From JAJPKK01 sp963800215 (lineage in GTDB: Bacteria > Pseudomonadota > Alphaproteobacteria > Rhizobiales > Xanthobacteraceae), in contig CAWCZY010000004.1 in NCBI GenBank assembly GCA_963800215.1, positions 310,001-374,000 on the forward strand: a DNA stretch of 64,000 nucleotides, given 5' to 3'. Numbering within the stretch: position 1 is the first letter of the stretch; the number at the start of each line of letters is the position of its first letter. The position numbers were made by a program, and so were the translations under genes. The notes beneath the pieces are model-generated. The model did no database searches, was not told where the DNA came from, and worked only from the letters and a program-made list of their open reading frames with translations. Positions 54,518 through 63,134 of the stretch are shown here, one piece after another.

Positions 54518-57500
54518 ATGCGGATTTCCCATTTCTTCATCGACCGGCCGATCTTCGCCGCGGTGGTGTCGATCGTCTTCGTGATTCTCGGCCTGGTGTC
54601 GTTCTCGCGGCTGCCGGTCGCGCAATATCCCGACATCGCGCCGCCGACCATCAACGTGACCGGCCAATATCCCGGCGCCAGCGCCGACGTCGTGGCCTCG
54701 ACGGTGGTTTCACCCATCGAGGATCAGATCAACGGCGTCGAGAACATGATCTACATGTCGTCGAACTCGACCTCCGACGGCCGCTTCACCACCGCGGTCT
54801 CGTTCGAGCTCGGCACCAATCTCGACATCGCCCAGGTCCAGGTCCAGAACCGCGTCGCCATCGCCCAGCCGCGCCTGCCGGCGGACGTGCGCAACATCGG
54901 CGTCACCGTCACCAAGGCGTCGCCCGACCTGATGATGGTCGTGCACATCTATTCGCCGGACAAATCGCGCGATTCGCTGTTCATTTCCAATTACGCGACG
55001 CTCGAGATCAAGGACGCGGTGACCCGGGTCGACGGCGTCGGCTCGATCACCGTGTTCGGCGTCCGCGATTTCTCGATGCGCATCTGGCTCGATCCCGACC
55101 GGCTGCAGTCCCTCAACATGACCGCGATCGACGTGATGACCGCGCTGCAGGCCCAGAACATCCAGGTCGCGTCCGGCGTGCTCAACCAGCAGCCGATGAA
55201 TCCCGCCGGCCCCTTCGAGGTCGCGGTGCAGACGCTCGGCCGGCTCGCCGAGCCGGACGAATTCTCCGACATCGTGGTGAAGCGGACGCCGGGCGCGCTG
55301 GTGCGGCTCAAGGACGTGGCGCGGGTCGAGCTCGCGGCCCAGGACTACACCACCAATTCCTATCTCGACCGCGATCCCGCGGTGGCGCTCGCCATCTACC
55401 AGCGGCCGGGATCGAACGCGCTGGCGACGGCCAAGGGCGTCATCGACACCATGAACCTGGTGGCGCAGCGGTTTCCGCCGGGCGTCAAATACGCCATCGT
55501 CTACAACCCGACCCAGTTCATCCAGCAGTCGGTCGACGCCGTCATCGAGACCATCGGCGAGGCCATCGTCCTCGTGGTGCTGGTCGTCATCCTGTTCCTG
55601 CAGACGTGGCGGGCCGCGATCATTCCCATCGTGGCGATCCCGGTCTCGCTGATCGGCACCTTCTTTTTCATGGGCGTGTTCGGGTTTACGCTCAACAATC
55701 TGTCGCTGTTCGGCCTGGTGCTGGCGATCGGCATCGTGGTCGACGATGCCATCGTGGTCGTCGAGAACGTCGAGCGCAACATCGCCGCCGGGCTGTCGCC
55801 CCGTGACGCCGCGGTAAAGAGCATGGACGAGGTCGGCGGGGCGCTGATCGCGATCGCGCTCGTGCTGTGCGCGGTGTTCGTGCCCGCGGCCTTCATCACC
55901 GGGATTTCCGGCCAGTTCTATCGCCAGTTCGCCCTGACCATCGCCGGCGCCACGGTGATCTCGCTGATCGTGTCGCTGACGCTGTCGCCGGCCATGTGCG
56001 CGCTGTTGCTCAAGCCCCATGACCCGCACCACCGGGTGCCCTGGTGGAGCGCCCGATCACCGGCTTCTTCAAGCTGTTCAACTGGGGATTCGACCGGCTT
56101 GGCCACTTCTACGGCCTGGTGACCGCACGCGTGGTCCGCTATGCCGTGATCATGCTGTTCGTCTATATCGGCATCATCGCGTACGGCCTCAACGAGTTCC
56201 GCAAGACCCCGGTCGGCTTCATCCCGCAGGTCGACCGTGGCTATCTCATCGTCGTGGTCCAGCTTGCCGCCGGGGTCGTCGCTGGCGCGCACCGACGAGG
56301 TTCATCAGCGCGCAATCGAGCTTGCGCTGGCTACGCCGGGCGTCGCGCATGGCGTCAATTTCGTCGGCTTCTCCGGCGCGACGTTCACCAACGCCCCCAA
56401 TTCCGGCGCCATCTTCCTCACCCTGGAGCCGTGGGAGGAGCGCGCCGGCGATCCCGCCAAGTCGGCCGCCGCCATCACCCGGACGCTGTTTGGCAAGTTC
56501 GCCGCGATCCAGGAAGCGCTGATCCTGGTGGTGCAGCCGCCGCCGGTGTCGGGCATCGGCAATGCCGGCGGCTTCCGCATGATGGTCGAGGACCGCGGCG
56601 GCCGCGGTCCGCAGGCATTGCAGGCCGCGGCGGTCGCGATGATGGTGCGCGCCAACCAGACGCCGGGCCTCAATCAGGTGTTCACGCTGTTCGAGACGTC
56701 GACGCCGGAGCTCTATCTCGACATCGACCGCGCCAAGGCGGAGTTGCTCGGCGTCAACGTCACCGACGTATTTACCGCCCTGCAGGTCTTCATCGGCTCG
56801 GCCTATGTCAACGACTTCAACCTGTTCGGCCGCACCTTCCGTGTGACCGCGCAGGCCGATGCGCCGTTTCGCGAAAACGCGCGCGACGTGCTCAGCCTGC
56901 GGGTGCGCAATACCAACGGCGACACCGTGCCGCTCGGCTCGTTCACGACGGTGCGCACCATTTCCGGGCCCTATCGGGTGCCGCGCTACAACCTCTACCG
57001 CGCCGCCGAGGTCGACGGCATCGCGGCGCCCGGCTATTCGCAGGGCCAGGCGATCGACACCATGGAGAAGATCGCGGCCGAGGTGCTGCCCGAGGGCTTC
57101 AGCTACGAATGGACGACGCTCGCCTTCCAGCAGATCCGGGCCGGGAGCACCGCGGGCTTTGCCTTCGCGCTGGCGGTGGTGTTCGTGTTCCTGGTGCTGG
57201 CCGCGCAATACGAGAGCCTGACGCTGCCGCTGGCGGTGATCCTCATCGTGCCGATGTGCCTGGTCGCCTCGATCACCGGCGTGATCCTGCGCGGCATGGA
57301 CAACAACATCCTGACCCAGGTCGGCTTCATCGTGCTGATCGGCCTCGCCGCCAAGAACGCCATCCTGATCGTCGAATTCGCCAGGCAGCTCGAGGAAGGC
57401 GGTCTCGACCGCTTCGCCGCCGCGGTGGAGGCGGCGCGGCTGCGGCTGCGCCCGATCCTGATGACCTCGTTCGCCTTCATCTTCGGCGTGGTGCCGCTGG

Positions 57501-57688
57501 TGTGGGCGATCGGCGCCGGCGCCGAGCTGCGCCAGGCGCTGGGCACCGCGGTGTTCTCCGGCATGATCGGGGTGACGGCGTTCGGCCTGATCTTCACGCC
57601 GGTGTTCTATGTGCTCACGCAGCGCTTCGCGTCCCGCCGCCGCCGCGGCGCCGCAGCGCCGCATTCGGCGCCGCAGCCGGCGGAGTAG
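54518..57688 (+). CDS. RND multidrug efflux permease (two compensating frameshifts)
   Basis: This HAE1-type inner-membrane pump is about 1056 residues. It starts MRISHFFIDRPIFAAVVSIV and has FSRLPVAQYPDIAPPTINVT, LAIGIVVDDAIVVVENVERN (the charged Asp pair of the proton relay), GLAAKNAILIVEFARQL and a second-half Phe/Ile-rich helix set. A missing G at 56046-56047 and an extra T at 56264-56265 put about 220 bases out of frame. The intervening part reads ERPITGFFKLFNWGFDRLG in the alternative frame, and after the second site the protein resumes PPGSSLARTDEVHQRAIELA. The two changes cancel in total length. It is an operon with the adaptor; the substrate is unknown. Confidence 0.9.
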
Positions 57689-57710
57689 GGTGCAGGGAGG
57701 CAGCGCGCGC

Positions 57711-58283
57711 ATGGCCATCGCCGACACCGCACCCGGCCAAGTCATCCGCTGGCGCTATCTCGGCTACAGCGTGCTCGCGCTCGCCGTGATGACGGCGGCG
57801 ATCATGAGCGGGGATCGCTGGTTCCTCAATTTCGTGCACGTCATGTCCGGCGTGCTGTGGACCGGCATCGACCTGTTCATGGGCTTCGTGATCGGGCCGA
57901 TCCTGCGGCGCGTGGAAATGCCGGTGCGGCGCGAGATCATCATCCGGCTGGTGCCGAAAACCCTGTTCCTGATGCCGACGCTCTCGATCATCACCGGAAC
58001 GTCGGGCTGGTTCCTCGCCAAGCAGCTCGGATTTCTCGACCTGCCATGGCCGCAATTCGGATGGGTGGCGGCGGCGCTCGTGCTCGTCGTGCTGATGACG
58101 GTCCAGGGCACCTTCTACCTGCTGCCGACCAATCTGATGGTCTGCCTGCAGCTGCGCCGGCCCGATCCCGACATCGCCAGGATCAGCCGCATGATGCGCA
58201 ATTTCTTCTACGCGGTCGCCGCCCAGGGCACCATGCAGGTCTTGACGATCATCATCATGGCGCGCTTCGTATCCGGGCTTTAG
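57711..58283 (+). CDS. Integral membrane protein of unknown function
   Basis: This 190-residue protein has about five hydrophobic helices: RYLGYSVLALAVMTAAIMSG, VHVMSGVLWTGIDLFMGFVI, TLFLMPTLSIITGTSGWFLA, WVAAALVLVVLMTVQGTFYL and AVAAQGTMQVLTIIIMARFV. A His in FVHVMSGVLWTG and another polar cluster resemble DUF2269-like or CopD-like small membrane proteins, but I cannot assign a family. The ATG at 57711 follows AGGGAGG, 23 bp after the pump gene, so it may be co-transcribed. Confidence 0.78.
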   Translation: MAIADTAPGQVIRWRYLGYSVLALAVMTAAIMSGDRWFLNFVHVMSGVLWTGIDLFMGFVIGPILRRVEMPVRREIIIRLVPKTLFLMPTLSIITGTSGWFLAKQLGFLDLPWPQFGWVAAALVLVVLMTVQGTFYLLPTNLMVCLQLRRPDPDIARISRMMRNFFYAVAAQGTMQVLTIIIMARFVSGL

Positions 58284-58316
58284 GCTTGTCCGCGAACGAT
58301 CGATTCAATTTTGTTC

Positions 58317-58340
58317 CCCTCTCCCGCAAGCGGGAGAGGG
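58317..58340. terminator. GC hairpin between unlinked genes
   Basis: An 11-bp perfect stem, CCCTCTCCCGC with GCGGGAGAGGG around AA, is extended by partly complementary TTTTGTTC / GAGCAAAA flanks. It sits 34 bp after the membrane-protein stop and 84 bp before the hydroxylase gene. It is probably a terminator or REP-like element, and shares its core with 51535-51562. Confidence 0.55.
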
Positions 58341-58424
58341 AGCAAAAACCGTTCGATCACGCGAATTGAAGCGATAATTCGCGGACCGGGCTTTAGGTAG
58401 AGAGCGCACGCGATCGGAGTGTCC

Positions 58425-60734
58425 ATGCATCCGTCCAAATTCGGCGTCTCTCAAAGCGTCACCCGTAAGGAAGACGATGCGCTGATCCGGGGCCGCGGCC
58501 GCTATGTCGCCGACGTCGCGCCTGCGGGCGGGCTGCATGCGGTGGTGCTGCGTTCGCCCCATGCCCATGCCCGCTTCGCCGTCACCGATATCGCGGTGGC
58601 GCGCGGGCTGCCCGGCGTCCATCTCGTGCTCACCGCGCCCGATATCGCCGCGCTCGGCTTGCTGCCCTGCGCCGCCGTCCCCGACGGCATTACGCTGGAA
58701 GCGCCGCCCTATCCGGTACTGGCGCGCGACGTGGTCCGCCACGTCGGTGACGCCGTCGCCTTCATCGTCGCCGATAGCATCGAGCAGGCGAAGGACGCCG
58801 CCGAGGCGATCGCGGTCGATTGGGAGCCGCTGCCCCACGTGGTCGGCGCGCGCGACGCGCTCGCGCCCGGCGCGCCGCTGGTGTGGCCGGGGCGGGCCGG
58901 CAATGCCGTCTTCGAGATGACGCTCGGCGAACAGCGCGCCACCGCGGATGCGTTCGCGGCGGCGGCCAAGATCGTCTCGCTGAGCGTCGTCAACCAACGC
59001 CTCGTCACCAATTTCCTCGACACCAGGGGCGTCATCGCCGAATACGACGCGGCCTCCGACCGGCTCGCCTTGACGCTCGGCAGCCAGGGCTCGCATCTGG
59101 TGCGCGACATTCTCGCCAACGCGGTGCTCAAGATCGCGCCGGAGAAGCTGCGCGTGGTGACGCCCGATGTCGGCGGCGGCTTCGGCACCAAGCTGTTTCC
59201 CTATCGCGAATACGCGCTCGCCGCGGTCGCGGCAAAGCGGCTGAAACGTCCGGTGAAATGGGTCGCCGAGCGCAGCGAGCACTTCCTCGGCGATGCCCAG
59301 GGACGCGACAACTACACCACGGCGAGGCTCGCCCTCGATGCCGATCACCGCTTCACCGCGCTCGAAATCGACATGGTCTGCGACATGGGCGCCTATCTCT
59401 CCGCCTTCGCGCCCTACATCCCCTATGTCGGCGCCGTCATGCTGCCGGGGGTCTACGACTTTCCCGCCTGCTTCATCCGCATCGCCGCCGCCTTCACCAA
59501 CACGCTGCCGGTGGATGCCTATCGCGGCGCCGGGCGGCCGGAGGCGGCCTACCTGATCGAGCGGCTGGTCGACGTGGCGGCGCGCGAACTCGGCATCGCG
59601 CCCGACGCGCTGCGGCGCAAGAACTTCATCCGGCCGAAAGCGATGCCTTACACGACGCCGACCGGCAAGGTTTACGATTCCGGCGCGTTCGCCGCCCATC
59701 TCGCGCGCGCCCAGGAGATGATCGACTGGAAGGGCTTTCCGCGCCGCGCCGCGCAATCGAAGAAGGCCCGCAAGCTGCGCGGCATCGGCCTTGCGACCTA
59801 TATCGAGGCCTGCGGCAACAACGGTCCGGATGCCGCGACGGTGCGGATGGGCAAGGACGGCAACGTCACGGTGCTGGCGGGATCGCAATCGACCGGGCAG
59901 GGCCACAAGACCGCCTACGCCCAGCTGGTCGCCGAGCATCTCGACCTGCCGCCCGACCGCGTCACGGTGATCCAGGGCGACACCGACCTGATCGCGACCG
60001 GCGCCGGCACCGGCGGCTCGAGTTCGATCACCTGCGGCGGCGCTTCGGTGGCGAGCGCGGCGGGCAAGCTCGCCGACAATCTCAAGGGGCTCGCGGCCAA
60101 CACGCTCGAAGCGGCCGAATCCGACCTGGAGATCGAGAACGGGGAGGTCCGGATCGCCGGCACCGATCGGGCCGTCTCCTTCGCCGAGCTCGCGGCGTCG
60201 CAGGCGGCGACGCCCGCTCTTCTCTCGGTCACCGACACCGTCGGGCCGCCCGAGCCGACCTATCCCAACGGCACCCACATCGCCGAGGTCGAGGTCGACC
60301 CCGAGACCGGTCATGTCCACATCATCGATTACGTCGTGGTCGACGATTTCGGGGTGACGCTCAATCCGCTGCTGTTGGCCGGCCAGGTCCATGGCGGCGC
60401 CGTCCAGGGCATCGGCCAGGCGATCATGGAGAACACCGTCTATGACCGCGATTCCGGCCAGCTCGTGACCGCGTCGCTGATGGACTACGCGCTGCCGCGC
60501 GCCGAAGATGCGCCGTCATTCGCCTTCGAAACCCGCAATGTGCGGTGCGCCACCAATCCCTTGGGCGTCAAGGGCGCGGGCGAGGCCGGCGCCATCGGCT
60601 CGGCGCCGGCGGTGATGAATGCGATCGTCGATGCGCTCTACCGCGCCTTCCGCATCCGCCACGTCGACATGCCGGCGACGCCGGAGCGGCTGTGGGCCGC
60701 GATCCGCGAGGGCAAGCGCGTCCACACGATGTAG
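58425..60734 (+). CDS. Xanthine dehydrogenase family molybdopterin-binding subunit
   Basis: This 769-residue large subunit of a molybdenum hydroxylase (CoxL/aldehyde or xanthine dehydrogenase group) oxidises an unidentified substrate. Motifs are VTRKEDDALIRGRGRYVADV, VVTPDVGGGFGTKLFPYREY, VDAYRGAGRPEAAYLIERL, GSQSTGQGHKTAYAQLVAEH and GVKGAGEAGAIGSAPAVMNA, the last carrying the catalytic Glu. The CO-dehydrogenase active-site loop (AYRCSFR) is absent; AYRGAGR indicates the broader family. The ATG at 58425 follows CGGAG; a GTG at 58419 is also in frame. The FAD and 2Fe-2S subunits are not in the window. Confidence 0.93.
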   Translation: MHPSKFGVSQSVTRKEDDALIRGRGRYVADVAPAGGLHAVVLRSPHAHARFAVTDIAVARGLPGVHLVLTAPDIAALGLLPCAAVPDGITLEAPPYPVLARDVVRHVGDAVAFIVADSIEQAKDAAEAIAVDWEPLPHVVGARDALAPGAPLVWPGRAGNAVFEMTLGEQRATADAFAAAAKIVSLSVVNQRLVTNFLDTRGVIAEYDAASDRLALTLGSQGSHLVRDILANAVLKIAPEKLRVVTPDVGGGFGTKLFPYREYALAAVAAKRLKRPVKWVAERSEHFLGDAQGRDNYTTARLALDADHRFTALEIDMVCDMGAYLSAFAPYIPYVGAVMLPGVYDFPACFIRIAAAFTNTLPVDAYRGAGRPEAAYLIERLVDVAARELGIAPDALRRKNFIRPKAMPYTTPTGKVYDSGAFAAHLARAQEMIDWKGFPRRAAQSKKARKLRGIGLATYIEACGNNGPDAATVRMGKDGNVTVLAGSQSTGQGHKTAYAQLVAEHLDLPPDRVTVIQGDTDLIATGAGTGGSSSITCGGASVASAAGKLADNLKGLAANTLEAAESDLEIENGEVRIAGTDRAVSFAELAASQAATPALLSVTDTVGPPEPTYPNGTHIAEVEVDPETGHVHIIDYVVVDDFGVTLNPLLLAGQVHGGAVQGIGQAIMENTVYDRDSGQLVTASLMDYALPRAEDAPSFAFETRNVRCATNPLGVKGAGEAGAIGSAPAVMNAIVDALYRAFRIRHVDMPATPERLWAAIREGKRVHTM

Positions 60735-60881
60735 TGGATTTGTTTCGCTGCCCCCGCACGACCCGTGTGGCGCTTCCGGATGCCCTCGAAAATTGCTAAA
60801 GCTCATGCCGTTCGGGATCGCTCCCGGATCAATAGGTGAGATGCCGGAACGGCCTCTCTGGGGAAACCAAGGAGTTTGGGC

Positions 60882-61274
60882 ATGAGAACGATCCTCTCTG
60901 TTGCGATGGCGGTCGCGTTCGTCGCGCTCGGTTCGGGCGTTGCGCTCGCGCAAACGGCGGAACCCGCCAAGGCCGGCGATACCGCGAAAGGCAAGGCGCT
61001 GGTCGATGCCAAGGGCATGACGCTCTACGTCCTCGACCGCGACACCACCCCCGGCAAGTCGAGTTGCAACGGCCAATGCGCCAACAATTGGCCGCCGCTG
61101 ATGGCGTCGGCGGACGCCAAGGATGGCGGCGCGTGGACGGTGGTCACCCGTGACGACGGGGGCAAGCAGTGGGCCTACAAGGGCAAGCCGCTGTATTTCT
61201 GGAAGGATGACAAGAAGGCCGGCGACATCCTCGGCGACGGCCGCAACAACGTCTGGCATATCGCCGCGCCCTGA
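60882..61274 (+). CDS. Secreted COG4315-like repeat protein
   Basis: This 130-residue exported protein has a clear signal peptide (MRTILSVAMAVAFVALGSG to VALA/QTAEP). The mature part carries two repeats of the Y-x-(F/W/Y)-x-x-D kind, GMTLYVLDRDTTPGKSSCNG and GKPLYFWKDDKKAGDILG. Between them lies the conserved SSCNGQCANNWPPL with two cysteines. Such proteins are called 'secreted repeat of unknown function' and may act in the periplasm. The ATG at 60882 follows AAGGAG. It is a stand-alone gene with a strong terminator behind it. Confidence 0.88.
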   Translation: MRTILSVAMAVAFVALGSGVALAQTAEPAKAGDTAKGKALVDAKGMTLYVLDRDTTPGKSSCNGQCANNWPPLMASADAKDGGAWTVVTRDDGGKQWAYKGKPLYFWKDDKKAGDILGDGRNNVWHIAAP

Positions 61275-61299
61275 CCGCGCGGTTCAGCGCGCTGAAATG

Positions 61300-61341
61300 C
61301 GGCCCGGCGGCCGGGCTTGCGCCCCGCCGCCGGGCCGTTTT
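61300..61341 (+). terminator. Rho-independent terminator
   Basis: The stem CGGCCCGGCGG (61300-61310) pairs with CCGCCGGGCCG (61327-61337) across a 16-base loop and is followed by TTTT. It lies 26 bp after the secreted-protein gene and before the convergent Lrp-like gene. Confidence 0.8.
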
Positions 61342-61390
61342 CGTAGCGCAATATGGCCCTATGGACGCGGCTTTCGGAAGCGCATTCCCC

Positions 61391-61627
61391 TCAGAACGCC
61401 TTGAAGGTGATGATCGTCCTGGTGTCGTGGATGCCGGCAATGGTCTGCACCCTCTCGTTGACGAAGTGGCCGATATCGGTGCCCTGTTCGACGTAGAACT
61501 TGACCAGGAGGTCGAAATCGCCGGCAGTGGAGTAGATTTCCGACGCGATCTCCGCATCGGCGAGCGCATTCGCAACGGCGTAGGATTTGCCGAGGTCGCA
61601 CTTGATCTGAACGAAAAACGGGATCAC
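61391..61627 (-). CDS. Stand-alone Lrp/AsnC ligand-binding (RAM) domain protein
   Basis: This 78-residue protein consists only of the effector-binding alpha-beta domain of Lrp/AsnC regulators: FVQIKCDLGKSYAVANALAD, IYSTAGDFDLLVKFYVEQGT and TIAGIHDTRTIITFKAF. There is no DNA-binding domain. Such stand-alone RAM proteins form oligomers that bind amino acids or act as partners. The GTG at 61627 was chosen because AAGGAG lies just upstream and the family begins at this point. It is convergent with the secreted-protein gene. Confidence 0.88.
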   Translation of the reverse strand: MIPFFVQIKCDLGKSYAVANALADAEIASEIYSTAGDFDLLVKFYVEQGTDIGHFVNERVQTIAGIHDTRTIITFKAF

Positions 61628-62085
61628 GCCCAGCTCCTTAAAGCATGAAGCCCGGGAGTTGGCGACTTCCAGGCAAGATCGTGCAGGCAAGATCGTGCGC
61701 AGGCAGAATCATGCGCAAGACCGAAGACTAGCGCTTTCCGCTTCGACTTGAAACGAAGGCGCCCAGGCCGAACCGACGCCCGCGGCCGGGGCTGCAATGC
61801 AGCAAAATCGCACCGCATTGACAAGGCAGCAAGCGCCCGGCCAAGCTGAGCAATTCGCCCGGCTGCGCAATTCGAAGACCTATCCGATTGAACTCGAAAC
61901 GACTGCGGGGCGACTTATGCTGATGGGGGACCATCCGTTCGGGTCGCGCTACGGGGACCTGACCCCGGCATTTGGTTCCCAGCTGTCGGGACAATAAGCC
62001 CGCTAACATGTTGAAGGAGTGGGGCGACTCACCCAAACAGATGAAGACTGTTCGGGGCGCGTCACCAGGGGGGACGGAGGACGGG
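61628..62085. other. Intergenic region without recognisable gene
   Basis: These 458 bp lie between the divergent Lrp-like and MBL-fold genes. A 9-base near-repeat (CAAGATCGTG, twice at about 61674-61694) is visible. A 66-codon frame at 61797-61997 has no good ribosome site or family resemblance. Promoters for both genes are expected here. Confidence 0.45.
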
Positions 62086-62823
62086 ATGCACCTGCAGTTC
62101 GTCGGGACTGGTGACGCCTTCGGGTCCGGGGGGCGGTTCAATACCTGTTTTCATGTGGTCGGTGCGCAGACCAATTTCCTGATCGATTGCGGCGCGTCCT
62201 CGCTGATCGCGATGAGCCGGCTCGGCATCGATCGCAATGGGATCGACTTCATCCTCCTCACCCATTTCCATTTGGATCATTGCGGCGGCGTGCCGTTCTT
62301 CCTGCTCGATGCGCAATTTCCGGGGCGGCGCACCCGGCCGCTGACCGTTGCCGGGCCGGCCGGACTCAAGGCGTGGTTTCCGCGCCTGATGGATGCGGCC
62401 TTCGAAGGGTCGGCGGGTTCGCTGAAAAGGTTCGAGCTTTCGCTGGTGGAACTCACGCCGGAAATCCCGTGGCACTTCAAGAACGTCGAAATCCAGTCGA
62501 TGCTGGTCCGCCACGGGGCGCCGGCGAACGGTTATCACGGCTATCGCATCGCCATGGACGGCAAGGTGCTGGCCTATAGCGGCGACACCGAATGGACCGA
62601 CAGCCTGATCGCGCTAGGGCGCGACGCCGACCTGTTCGTGTCGGAAGCCTACGTCTACGACAAGCCGCTGCCGCTACACCTGAGCTACCGGCAGCTGGTC
62701 GAAAAGCTGCCGCTGATCCGGCCCAAGCGCCTGATCCTCACCCATATGAGCGAGGACATGCTCGGCCGCGGCGACGCCATCACCCACGAGATCGCCGCGG
62801 ACGGGATGATCGTCAAGATTTGA
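62086..62823 (+). CDS. MBL-fold metallo-hydrolase (RNase Z/AHL-lactonase-like fold)
   Basis: This 245-residue metallo-beta-lactamase-fold hydrolase has the metal motif FILLTHFHLDHCGGVPFFL (HxHxDH). The N-terminal strand MHLQFVGTGDAFGSGGRFNT resembles the arylsulfatase/RNase Z group, further ligands lie in VLAYSGDTEWTDSLIA, and the terminal histidine is in KRLILTHMSEDMLGR. The ATG at 62086 follows CGGAGGACGGG; the frame is open upstream. The substrate is unknown; tRNA 3'-processing proper is unlikely given the length and lack of an exosite. Confidence 0.88.
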   Translation: MHLQFVGTGDAFGSGGRFNTCFHVVGAQTNFLIDCGASSLIAMSRLGIDRNGIDFILLTHFHLDHCGGVPFFLLDAQFPGRRTRPLTVAGPAGLKAWFPRLMDAAFEGSAGSLKRFELSLVELTPEIPWHFKNVEIQSMLVRHGAPANGYHGYRIAMDGKVLAYSGDTEWTDSLIALGRDADLFVSEAYVYDKPLPLHLSYRQLVEKLPLIRPKRLILTHMSEDMLGRGDAITHEIAADGMIVKI

Positions 62824-63134
62824 CATCGACGTTGCGTCGATCCGCTCACCGGCCGAGATGGACCGCCATCCAATCCTGCACTCTCGCCGACGCCCGCGCA
62901 CCGCGCCGCTACCGGGTCGGGCCAGAACCAGTTGCCAGCCCCCTGCCGTGCGCCCGGCCGGAAGGACGGCGGGGAGCGAGCGATCCGGAACTACTGATCC
63001 ATTTGATATGGGAAGGGTCACATTCGACGCTGATTCACCAACCGTAAACGTGATGCCGGCGCCACTCTTCGACGTGACGCCGGCACGAATTCGGTCGAGT
63101 AAATCATGCCTACCGGACAGTTACTCGATACGGC
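62824..63134. other. Intergenic region, nothing recognised
   Basis: These 311 bp separate the convergent ends of the MBL-fold and BMP-protein genes. No protein-like frame, tRNA or clear terminator was seen; the base composition turns less GC-rich toward 63000. Confidence 0.45.

Noticed and set aside
53240..56122. A 960-residue adaptor-permease fusion
   Set aside because: It arises from a one-base shift at the adaptor end. The proper adaptor tail and stop are in the adjacent frame, and the permease has its own ATG at 54518.
61797..61997. A 66-residue plus-strand frame
   Set aside because: Composition and context look non-coding, with no ribosome site and no recognisable motif.
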